Shown piece after piece: positions 53,873 to 64,000 of a stretch of DNA of 64,000 bases. A program made the translations under genes and the position numbers. Under the pieces are notes generated by a model that was given only the letters and a program-made list of their open reading frames with translations, had not been told where the DNA came from and made no database searches. Positions within the stretch are counted from its first letter, which is position 1; each line of letters starts with the position of its first letter. This DNA comes from Chlorokybus atmophyticus (taxonomy: Eukaryota; Streptophyta; Chlorokybophyceae; Chlorokybales; Chlorokybaceae), in the NCBI GenBank assembly GCA_009103225.1, contig RHPI01000560.1, positions 591,015 to 655,014 on the forward strand, read 5' to 3'.

Positions 53873-56800
53873 ATGAATGCTAAGGAGGGCTTCGCAAGCT
53901 CCGGCAGCGTCATGTTGACCAATGGCTACGACGAGGAGAAGGCTGTGAAGACCGCAGGAAAAGGAGGCAGGCTGGTGGGCCACGCCTCGTCTGCAGGTGA
54001 AGCTTCAGCCCTGCATGCTGCTGTCCCAGTGCTTGTGAATTTGGTTTGAAGGGAATGTGACTGTGCGTTGTGCTGATTGCTTCAGGTGGCGACACCCGCA
54101 AGCTCAAGTTCATCGCGCTGCTAGCCCTGCTGGGCCTCATCGGCACCGTCACCTTTGCGGTGCTGTACGGCGTTGAGGAGTCCAAAGAAAGCAACAATGT
54201 GTCCTTTCTCTCCTCAACTCAGGTGCCACTCACGCATGCTATTAGTTTGATATGACCAACTGTCTCGGGTGCGAGCACGCGTGTTGTAACACACCACACT
54301 GCGTGCTGAAGCACACTTGCAGCTTGCAGCGCGCGTGTTGTCACATGTTGTGACAGCCATGCCTATGCCAGTGTGTCTGCATGCAAGCTGCATACAACAG
54401 ACGCAGTTCTTGTTGCATGTGACACATAACACTCATCCAACGCATGCAACGCAGGGCAGCTCGCAGGACCAGGTTGGCAACTACTCAATTCCGATTGGTA
54501 CCGGTAGTGTGCGGACTCATTACATCGGCATTGACGAGGTGGAGTGGGACTACAGCCCTGAGTCGCATGAGATCAATGCGTGCTCAGGCGTAGCCTACAG
54601 CAACGACCAGCTCGTGTATGTCCAGCCGGGTTCCACACGGATCGGCAGCGTGTACACCAAAGCGTTATTCCGGTAAGCCTTTACGAAGCCACAAGCACGG
54701 CACTGAGCAACAGCTTGAGGAAGCTGTCTTTACAAGCTGTCTTTTCTTGTACTCAACAGTGCGTACACGAATGGAAGCTTTTCCGAGCAAGCAGCTGTCG
54801 AGGCCAAGTGGGCACACCTTGGCACGTTGGGTCCAGTCATCCAGCTAGAGCAGGGAGATGTTGTCGCAGTCACAGTAAAGAACTCCGCTCGCTTCCCGTT
54901 CAACTTCCACGCCAGCGGCCTGCTTCGCTTGGCGATAGGCCCTGAAGATGGCTACGTGACCACCGATGTTGATGGTGACCCGGCCCTCTCTCTCGGCGAC
55001 ACGTAAGCAACATCACTAACACACTTGGGCTGCTTGCCTTCTAGCCTTGCATGCATGCATATGTTACATAGGAGCCAACACATTACGTGTTCGCAGGGTC
55101 ATCCTGCCAGGAGAGGTAATGACCACCTACTGGATGGCGGACAACGACTCAGCTCCCGGAGTCGACGATGTTTCGTCCACAGTATGGCTGTACAGGTCCG
55201 TTGTTGAAGGCGCCCGCGACAACTATGCCGGGCTTTACGGGCCGATCATTGTCACCAAGAAAGGTTCTGCCAACGATGATGGGTCCCCAAAAGATGTGGA
55301 CACGCAGTTCGTCACACTGTTCATGGTGAGGACCCCGCCGGCGGCTGCATGCTTGGGTCACCACCCATGTGGTGCTGTTGTGTTAACCCAAGCTTTACCT
55401 TTGCACGCAGGTGAGCAATGAGAACTCTAGCCCCTACCTTGTTGACAACCTCGCCAAACTACCCGATTCAACGAATGGGGCCGGCGAAGTCAACGACAAC
55501 GGAACAATCAGCCTTGGCAATTTGGATGCGGGCGCTGTGCTCCAAGCATTGTATCAAGCAGTGGCCATTAGGTATGTTTGTCAACACAAGCATCGTCAAC
55601 CGTCTGCATGGATAGAAGCATGTGTACATGCATGCACGGGTGGTAACTCAATCTTGCTTCTTCTTTGCAGGCAGAAGACTGACCCGGGCAGCCTGTCTAG
55701 CAAAGAAGCCAATCAGTTGCTTCAGCGCAGCAATGGTGCGGTGGGGAGCGTCAACGGAGTGTCTCTAGGCAACATTACCATTTCAGACTCTTCATTGAGA
55801 ATTGGGAGCTATGATGACATCATCGCTGAGGGCGCTGCACAGGTGTGCATTTGCACAGCAAATGTATACGTCCTTCTGACTACTCAAGGGCTGCATGGAA
55901 TACCATTATAATCATTGCATGTACCCAGGCTGCGATTATCAATATGGCGAATGCCGCGCGTCAGCAGCTGCTGAATGACAATGCGGATGACTTCGAAGAG
56001 AGCAACCTGATGCACTCCATCAACGGGTACGCTAGTGGCAATGTCGCGAATGAACGGTAGTTGATTCTAACGCGCGGCGCTCATGGCATACACTTTCTGC
56101 AGGCATGTTTTTTGCAACGGACACGACGCCTTGTCCATGTCGACAAACAACACCGTGCGTTGGTACACCGTTGCACTCGGAAATGAAGTGGACCTCCACA
56201 CGCCTCACTGGCATGGACACACTCTGCAGGTGGGGCAAGCAAAGGAAACAGTGTACACCTCATTGAAAGCAAACCGAAGTGCACTGCATGATCTTCTTCC
56301 TATCTGTGCAGGTGTCAAACCGGACTGTGGATCTGTTTAACCTGCTGCCATTCACATCCATTGTGGCCGACATGGTGCCGGACAACCCCGGCATGTGGCT
56401 GTACCACTGCCACGTGAACGACCACATAAAGGCGGGGATGGTAACCAAATACACCGTGTCATCGACTCCTGATGCCAACGCTGAGGCTCTTCCCGGCGTC
56501 GAACGCGAGTACTTCATCCAGATTGAGGAGCAAGACTGGAATTACGCCCCATCTGGAGTAAACCAATGCACCGCCTCAGGTACTTGAAAAGCCTCTTTCT
56601 CTCTTCGGTCGCAGGTGTGCCTGCGTGCTTTGACGCACATGCACACAAGCACACGCACGCGTCACCAACGGTTGCTGTCACAACGTACTGAACTGAACCT
56701 GAGTTACGTTGTCATGGTGCTAACAAGGCTTCATCACATGCAGCTGACGCGCCAGACCCCGAGCTGCCTTACTCAGACACCACATGGCGCAAGGCGCGGT

Positions 56801-59713
56801 ACATCGAGTACACGGATCAGAGTTTCACAACTCGCCGTTCCGTTGTTACCGGGTCCGAGTACACTGGCATCTTGGGCCCCATCCTAAGAGCCGAGGTGGG
56901 CGACACCATTGTCATCAACGCCCGCAACAATGCCAGCTACCCTTTCAGCCTCCATCCACACGGCGTCCTGTACGCTAAGTCTTCCGAGGGCGCAGCCTAC
57001 GCTGATAGCAACACCACACAGACCCTGGCTGCTCAAGGCATTATGGAACCTGGAGCTGAACTTGTGTATGTGGTAAGTACTGTGTACATGTGCACTGTGC
57101 AATCCATGTGCGTGTGTGCATGCGCGCGCATGTGTATGTACACCTGTGTGCATTCTGTGCCCACGGTTGTGAATGATTGTCAGAGACACTGCGTCTCTCA
57201 TGCATTTCTCTTGTTTTGCAGTGGGAGGTTCCTGAAAGGGCGGGTCCCGGGCCTTCAGACCCGTCTTCCATTGTGTGGCTTTACCACTCTCACGACGATG
57301 AGACAGCCGATACCAACGCTGGCCTCGTTGGCGCCATCATTGTTACCCGCAAAGGCAGCGCAATATCACAGGAGTAAGTGTCGTCATGACTACACACTTG
57401 CATGGTAGCACTTCCAACGTGGGTTCACACCATCTTGCATCACACAGGGATCCGTCGCCATCGGATGTGGACAAGGAGGTAGTGCAGCTGTACGCTGTCA
57501 TGGATGAAAACACCAGCAAGTACGCCTTGACCAATGGAATCGCAAGGCTCGGGTCTGATGACGAGACCGAAGTGGAAGAGTACTTGGCGAAGGACACCGT
57601 CATTGAAAACAATCTCATGCACTCTGTCAATGGCTACATCTTCTGCAATGCTCCCGCAATCAACCTCACTACCAATGAACGCGTGAGGTAATTTTGTGCT
57701 CAGGGGCACACACATCCGCACAAGAGTTCGCGCGCACATGTGCGCACACATGCACACAGCATCTTGTGTGATCACGATCACGTCTGCATGGTAACCAAAG
57801 TCGACCCCAAACTGCAGGTGGCACTTCATTGCGCTCGGGACAGAAGTTGACATGCACACGCCAACGTTCCACGAGGACACATTGATCGCGCTCAACCGCC
57901 GCCGCAACGCGGTGCAACTCCTCCCCGCGTCGATGGTCACCGCAGACTTCTCCCCGCAGCGTGCTGGCACGTTCCAAGTTGGGTGCCAAGTGTACGACCA
58001 CGTGTTGGCGGGTATGTTGGCGCAATACTCGGTGACGGGTGACAATGCATCACCAAGCAATAGCTCGGGAAGCACGAGGACTTATTACATCCAGGCTGAA
58101 GAGCAGCTGTGGGACTATGCCCCAGAGGGCGTGTTGACAGAATGCAGCGGCGCTGAGTTCAGTGAGACGGCCGATGCTGAGACTTTTATCGCCAACGGGC
58201 CACAGCGTGTGGGCAGCGTGTACTGGAAGGTCAGTTGAGACACATACTTGCGCTTGCACACTTACAGGCAAACGCACGAGGACATGCATGCGCGCATCAG
58301 CGCTTCTCTTCTTGGTCGATGCTGACGCATGTGTGCGAAATCAGGCTTTGTACCGAGGCTATAAGGATGACAACTTCAACGAGCGCCTTTCTGAGAGTGA
58401 TGACGCTGAGCATTTGGGCCTTCTCGGACCCGTCATGCGCGCAGCTGTTGGCGACACTCTGCAAGTGGTGTTTCGAAACAACCTCACAAGGGAGGCTAAC
58501 CTGCATATCCAAGGCTTTGAAACAGACGGTATGTACGATTGGTGCACTGTGTGCGTGCATGCATGGATGTGCGTAATGCATGTGGCAAGTTACAAGCATT
58601 GCAGGACAATCTCAGTTGAGAGTATGAAGTAGTAGTACTCATGTCTTTGTTAAGATGCACGCACTCAGCTGCCATGAGTCCCTATCTTGTATCTGCTTGC
58701 TTCGAGCGCGCATCACCAATACCTTGCAATAGATGCGCCGGTGGCTCCCGGAGACACGGTCACCTACACTTGGAACGTGACGGACGCCTACAGCCCCGTC
58801 GATGATGAATCAAGCTCAATAGCATGGTGGTACCTCAGCTCCGTGGACACCATTGCTATGACTTATGCTGGCTTACTCGGCCCGCTCATCGTGACACGAC
58901 GAGGTGCGTGTTGCGGGATGATGGGAGGTGGCTTATGTGTTGTTCTTGATACTCATCGCACATCATATGTGTGCTCAGGTGCATCCAAGAGCGCTGATGA
59001 CCCGTTTCCAAATGACACCGACCGTGAGTTGATGATGGCTTTTGGCATTTGGAATGAGAACCAGAGCCCGTACATTCAGAAGAACGTATTTGAGTTTGCT
59101 CAGCAGGTACTGCGTTCATGTCATATAAGCCATCCATGTCAACAAACAGGACTGCACTGACTGAACCATGTGCACAGCCTTTGGAACTCACTGACTTTGA
59201 AAATGAGGACTTCCAAGAAAGCAACCTCATGCATTCCATCAATGGCCGCCTGTACTGCAACCTGCAAGGTGAGACACAGACATGCACACACGTACACATA
59301 CTAGGACATCCCCGCATATGCGTACGTGCGCATGCACGCGCACATGCATGCAGGCACGCATCCGCTGCATACACTCACAGTTGACATGGCATCGTTGACT
59401 TGGCATCCAAAGAGTACAAAATGAATGACCAAAGCAACTCTGTTCTGCAGGCTTGCAAGCGACTGTCGGCGAGCGCGTGCGGTGGCACTTTTACGGCATC
59501 GGTTCCGAGCTTGACTTGCATTCACCCAACTGGCAGGGCGGTCAGACGGTGTTGCAGCAGGGCGCACACGCGATGTCGGTGCTGATTATGCCCGGCACGG
59601 TCGCCACGGCCGACACGCTCGCCGCCACCCCCGGCTCATGGGTACTACACTGCCCGGTGAATGACCACCACGCCGCGGGGATGTTTGCTCTGTACAGTGT
59701 CAGTAGCAGCTGA
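53873..59713 (+). CDS. FOX1-like: multicopper ferroxidase, FOX1/ceruloplasmin-like
   Basis: Nineteen exons with GT-AG borders: 53873-53996, 54086-54222, 54455-54672, 54760-55002, 55097-55325, 55411-55571, 55671-55842, 55929-56056, 56103-56229, 56312-56579, 56754-57072, 57222-57373, 57448-57687, 57818-58229, 58345-58528, 58733-58903, 58979-59106, 59178-59268, 59451-59713 (TGA). About 1255 residues. A cytosolic N-terminus precedes one membrane helix (IALLALLGLIGTVTFAVLYG). Three pairs of cupredoxin domains follow, each with the GLxGPxIVT and ExNLMHSxNG signatures of the family. Copper ligands are best kept in the second domain: HTPHWHGHTL and GMWLYHCHVNDHIKAGM. The fourth (HTPTFHED, FQVGCQVYDH) and sixth (HSPNWQGG, VLHCPVNDHHAAGM) have lost ligands. 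In algae such proteins oxidise Fe(II) at the plasma membrane and hand Fe(III) to a permease. A 200-bp piece (54707-54906) recurs at 48764. Confidence 0.93.
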
Positions 59714-59854
59714 AAGGGAGATGTGTTCTATGCATGTACCTGTTTGGTTCAGCGCGATTGGTGTGTACTAGTTGATATTATTTTTTCTACTTACTTGGGG
59801 TACTTGCCCCATGATGGCGTCGTAGGTTAAGCTTAGAGATTGAGATTAGTAGCC

Positions 59855-59859
59855 TGTAA
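59855..59859 (+). terminator. candidate polyadenylation signal TGTAA
   Basis: TGTAA lies 142 bases after the stop codon. This pentamer is the usual polyadenylation signal of many chlorophyte algae. No cleavage site can be seen directly. Confidence 0.5.
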
Positions 59860-60666
59860 GAGTGTATAGAACCAATAACGCCATTGGCTTTGTTATGTTA
59901 CATACCGTGTGAGAGTGCGAGGTAACATGCCAAAATTGCTTGTGGTCATGATTGCGTGATGAGTGTTGGTCGTAATTGTCTGCATTGCAGAAACATTCAA
60001 CACTTTCGGATGTGTCATGTGTGCCACAGCAAACAGTGACGCAGCCATGCAGTCTGCTAATCTTCCAGGTGGTCGGTATACCATACCAACCACAATAATA
60101 AGCATGCACTGGCATGCACTAGCAGTTTAGTCACTTTGATGGTATCTGTGCCATGTGCGTGTGCACTCTGGACCTGTACCTTGCACAGGGCTGTGTCAAT
60201 TCTAATGCGGCCATGCACCTGCTCCACTACTCAGAAGATCCAGATGCGAGCTCACAAAGGGTAGAACAATGGCAAGGGAACCAAGTAACATTTTTGGTGT
60301 TGGTGACAATGCCTTTTCTTTCAACAAAAGCGAACAAAAGCGGCTTTTGTTCTTCTTACAGCAAGCGCAAATAAGTCAGCAAGTGGACAAAGTTGGACAG
60401 ACCAAGAGGCCAACTCAAGCTCTGTATGCGTACAAGCAGCGGACTTAGTCATTAAAGTGCAGAGGGGGGTAGGGTTGGAAAGACTGCTACGATGGTGTCA
60501 CCTGCAGCAGGGCATATGAACACATGTCAAAGCATGTATGCGCACGAACAGCATGCCACCACACCACATTGTGTGGTTTTGTGTGCATGACTGCGCACGC
60601 GCACTGACTGAGATCGTGTACAAATGGGAGTTACATTCACAGTACACCCTGTACAGTATACAAACA
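59860..60666. other. intergenic stretch between converging genes
   Basis: The ferroxidase and NERD-like genes converge here. Sequence is non-coding with TGCATG-type simple repeats. No exon supported. Confidence 0.5.
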
Positions 60667-63600
60667 TCATCGTTCGTGTAAGAAAGTGCAACTATCTCCT
60701 TTCCGGCAGTTGCCTTGCGGGAAAAACCTACACGGTTTCCTCTTCCTGTTTGAGTCTCTATCCCCAAACATGTCCCGCTCTCTATGACTCCTTCCCACAT
60801 CCCACTCGGTATCTCTATCTCTGTATAACCCCACATCACGCCCTTGAGCATATGAACTTGTGGACAGAGGTGGCAGCACGCTCTGCGGTTGTGACAGCTC
60901 TGTGCGCGTGTAGTGATCGAGCACGTCCGACAGTAAAACCGCATCGGAGTTGTTGCGCCCGTCCGCCCACACGCGCAAGTCTGCGGGAAGCTTAGCCCTC
61001 CAACTCAACAACTTGTCCACGCCAAAGGGCCCGTGCTCTTTACCAGTTGGATCATAATAGTGCCAACCTCTTGCACTGAACAAAGCACTTGTGTTCTTTG
61101 TTTCATAGCTATCTCTACTACTGCCTGCTTGGTTGTCGTTGTTATAGCGCGTGTCCCTGTTGTAGTCCCTTGTGGGCAAGTCTGAGCCACCCCAACTTTT
61201 GTTGTTGTTGTGTCGAGCATCGCGCGTGTACGTGTCTTCCCGCCTGCTTGGGCTTGCGCCATCCCGCCGCCGACCATTGCCTTCAAATTGCCTGGCTCCA
61301 CTGCAAAGGGGCACACACCACCACCACAACAACAGAGAACAACATATCAGTACCAGCAATCCGCTGCCGGCGCCTGCAGCGGACTGCTGGTACTGATAGA
61401 TGATACATGCGTTCACGCACACGCAAAGGTCAGAATTTCACTTTCAGGCCAGCAGCACACACTACAACTACAAACATTCTGCCAACTTGTGCCTAGGCTG
61501 CATGCGTGTATGCATGTGCAAGGAGTGGACCTCATAGATAAAACACAAAGCATACCTCCCCCAACCTCTGTTGTTGCCTCCTCCTTGTGTCTCTTCGTTG
61601 CGTCTATACGACGTGCTAGGCGAGTCCGTCCTGTTGGCACCCCACGCGTTACCCGTGCCAGCAGAACCCCACGAAGGTCTCCTTTCCACGGGCTTGTCAT
61701 TGCTGTTTGCGGGGGGCACATTGTTGTTGTCAACGTTGTTGTTGTGGTTGTTGTTCACACCACCCAATGCGCCCCATCCCGACTTGGCAGCAGGCACAGC
61801 AGGCCCCTCAGCTGGCTTGTTTGTGTTGTTGTTGTTCCATGTTGGACTCGCTGCCGGCTTTTCAGGCGTGACAGGTGTGGCCATCCTGTCCCCCGCCGAG
61901 GGAATCTACACCACACCACGCAAATAATTTAACACAATGATGCACAGAACATGTTGGCCAATATCCTGCCCACCAGGAAGGAGCTGTATTGGAAGGAAGG
62001 AGCGAGGTCGGGGCTGCGAGGCCGTCTCTCTTCCTCTGGCGGCGGGGGACTTTCCGGTGCGTCGGGGGCCATGAGAGGGTCGTCCTCGATGGGCGGCAGA
62101 GCCAGCAACTGCTTGATCTGTCGATGTTGGCACGCAAGGTTTGCTGGTTACAAGCAAACAAAAACACACGCGCACGCCCACGCATGCTTGCACAACCGGT
62201 CTAACTCGTAGACGGCCTCTTAACCACGCGACGGTATGACACTAACCAAAAGCACGCACCATCCCATGTCGTCCATCACATCATGACAACACCATGCAAC
62301 GAGTGGGCTTGAAAAAGCTGCAGTCATTGCCCTTGACTGAGCCGGCAGCAAGTTTGTTGGACACAGTGGCGGAGCAACACGCACGCACACGCAAATGTAC
62401 CTGCGCGGGGTCAGAGAGTCGCCGTAATGCCTCATCAGCCTCGCGCAGCGCTTTCTTGGCTCCCTGCTCGCTCGCCCTATCCCGCAGATTAAGTTGCTTC
62501 CTCCTCTCTTTCGCCAATTCCTCTCTCCTCTTCAGCACCGCACAAGCGTTGGCTCTCGCCTCCATCTCACGCACTGTGGGAGCACTGGGCAACACGTGGC
62601 CGAGCCGCACGAGCTCGCGCAGGCGGCGGCACTCATCTGGCGTGAAGTCCGCGTTGGACACGTTCGTGATGCACACGTCCTCTTTGCCTTTGAGGTTCTG
62701 GACTTCGAGACGCTTGCGCGTGGAGAGATTGAGGTCGGGACGAGAGAGGTAGATCGGGTACGGGTCGCCGAGCTCAGTCACGCCAACCACGGGGACGAGA
62801 CGGTACATCTGCATCTGCTCGCCGGGCTTCATCGGGATCATGATGCGCACGAAACCTGTGGCGCATTGGCACGAGTTTTAGCCACATGTGCGCACATGCA
62901 CGTGTGTGCATGCATACGCATGCATGCACACACAAGCAAAGATGCACATGCACACACGCCTGCATGCACACAGTCACACCTGAGACGACACTCCGGTCAA
63001 ACAGTGGCTCTGTGTGGCGATCAGCCAGCGCATCCTCCAGTACAGACCGCCGCAAATAGAGGAGGTTGATGTTGCGAGGGTTGATTGCAGCCCACAAACT
63101 CTGCACACAAACAAATTCGCTGTTGAGCTTCATCGAGTAACCAACATTTCGTTGGTTACTCCATGAAGATGCCATACACAACCACATCCGCTGTAACCAC
63201 AATCAAACCAACAGAGCCTATGCCGCACACAGCAGCACAGATGACCCTACTTTGCCATTGTCCTGGTTCGAGCCCGCCAGAGGGCCAGAATTTCGCCTCC
63301 CGAGCGGCGTGTGCGTGGATTTTTGTGTACCCAACATCTGCTTCTTAAATGCGAGGTGTGGTCGAAGCAGGCGCGAGAACTCGAACGAGTGGCCGATGGA
63401 GGGGCTGTGGAAGATGGCTTGCAGGGCGTCATCGCAGAGGATGCGCCGGCGGTCGCTCGGGTCCTGCAGGTCATGAGCCTTGATGTAGGTCCAAAGGTGC
63501 TTCACCAGGGTGAAGAGACGGATAGGGTAACGCGTGTCCACCTGTGTGCAAGCAACAACACGGAATTTGTATCCCTGCTAATAGACGCACCCACGCACAT

Positions 63601-64000
63601 ATGCATGCAAGTCCACACGAATGGCATGGGCGGACAATGTTATATGCACATGCACACGCAGTCTTATAAACACGCACTCATACACACGCTCATGCATGGA
63701 CAAACATGCACGCACGTACACGCGTGCATACAAACGCGCAAGCGCGCGCGCATGCACGTGCGCACAGTCATATCTGCGCCCACGCCCAAGCTGCTTGTGC
63801 CTGCGCATGCAAGCACACGCAACTCACATTGATCTTCTTCAATAGCTCCAGCAAAGGCGGCGACCCCCATCCCGAAAACGGCGGCACAACCGGTACGGGC
63901 GTGGGCGTGCGTGGCGCAGACCCTCCCCTCGGCGTGTCCACCGCTTCCTCCTCTTGCTCCTCATCGCTCTGTGTCAGCTCTGAGCCCTCCTCACCCTCTT
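60667..64000 (-). CDS. NERD-like SWIB/Plus3/WG/GYF/CCCH protein, 5' end outside window
   Basis: Exons on the minus strand: over 64000-63828, 63541-63251, 63099-62980, 62855-62401, 62117-61974, 61905-61556, 61300-60667 (TGA). The SWIB domain opens with FSGWGSPPLLELLKKIN and continues LFTLVKHLWTYIKAHDL and RRRILCDDALQAIF. Next is a Plus3 domain as in RTF1 (FVRIMIPMKPGEQMQMYRLV, GVTELGDPYPIYLSRPDL). The 61905-61556 exon is Asn-rich with WG pairs in SGWGAL, PSWGSA, NAWGAN and NRGWG, and another (KSWGG) follows. The last exon has a GYF domain (WHYYDPTGKEHGPFGVDKLL) and a CCCH finger (CRFFPQGNCRKGDSCTFLH). This order matches plant NERD, whose WG motifs bind Argonaute and which takes part in small-RNA-guided DNA methylation. 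The role in this organism is inferred. A PHD finger found in plant NERD would lie beyond the window. Confidence 0.88.
61346..61397. repeat. 22-bp-arm inverted repeat in an intron
   Basis: 61346-61367 pairs with 61376-61397 across an 8-base loop with one mismatch. It lies inside the intron between the WG-rich and GYF exons of the NERD-like gene. Confidence 0.85.
62880..62975. repeat. (TGCATG/CACA)n intronic microsatellite
   Basis: Alternating purine-pyrimidine sequence of the kind found throughout the introns in this window, here in the intron between the two Plus3 exons. Confidence 0.8.
63590..63820. repeat. ACGCAC/CATGCA-rich intronic microsatellite
   Basis: Dense alternating purine-pyrimidine sequence filling most of the intron between the two SWIB exons. 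It produces spurious Cys/His/Val-rich frames on both strands. Confidence 0.85.

Noticed and set aside
54580..54945. 121-codon frame over ferroxidase exon 3 and 4
   Set aside because: Reads through an intron in the wrong frame. The correct frame matches the cupredoxin domain and splice sites.
61210..61932. Plus-strand 240-codon Val/Thr-rich frame
   Set aside because: Antisense to the Asn/WG-rich exon and an intron of the NERD-like gene.

Overview
The window is nuclear DNA from a eukaryote, most likely a green alga. Host genes are split by many short GT-AG introns full of TGCATG-like microsatellite. The long intact gene is a six-cupredoxin ferroxidase of the FOX1/ceruloplasmin type known from chlorophytes, and its 3' end carries a TGTAA motif of the kind used for polyadenylation in chlorophytes. 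A SWIB-Plus3-WG-GYF-CCCH protein resembling plant NERD lies at the right edge. The species cannot be fixed from the sequence.

Left part (1-17 kb): a GB1/GBP-like GTPase on the minus strand (about 7.2-4.0 kb) with a tandemly duplicated last exon, then a large minus-strand chromatin-remodelling subunit (16.3-8.6 kb) reading AT-hooks, DDT, bromodomain, PHD, WHIM. Middle (17-42 kb): a transposon nest. An unrecognised minus-strand protein gene or old mobile element (about 37-19.3 kb) was hit by a Ty1/copia element (29129-34180, duplicated target GCTCA) and by a composite Ty3 chromovirus insertion (20875-28868, duplicated target GGTCC). Removing the composite in silico joins the interrupted reading frame exactly. 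The chromovirus LTR is a chain of seven hairpins, and an inverted LTR copy faces a 336-base assembly gap. Between 37 and 40 kb lie several local tandem and inverted repeat arrays.

Right part (42-64 kb): a decayed second Ty3-type element (about 43.1-52.2 kb) has the order gag, aspartic protease, C5-cytosine DNA methyltransferase, reverse transcriptase/RNase H, integrase, PHD finger. This self-contained chromatin-modifying retroelement is the most unusual system in the window. A 200-base piece of the neighbouring ferroxidase gene sits inside it, next to a poly-G run and an N, so it may be an assembly artefact. The ferroxidase gene (53.9-59.7 kb, 19 exons) and the NERD-like gene (64.0-60.7 kb) follow.

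Several otherwise open frames are broken only by UAG or UAA, some at places where glutamine is expected, while nearly all trustworthy ends are UGA. This could mean UAR is read as glutamine, as in some ulvophyte algae, or could simply reflect CAG-to-TAG decay. The two intact genes use no internal UAR, so the question stays open. Exon limits were read by eye from splice consensus and frame and may be off by a few bases.
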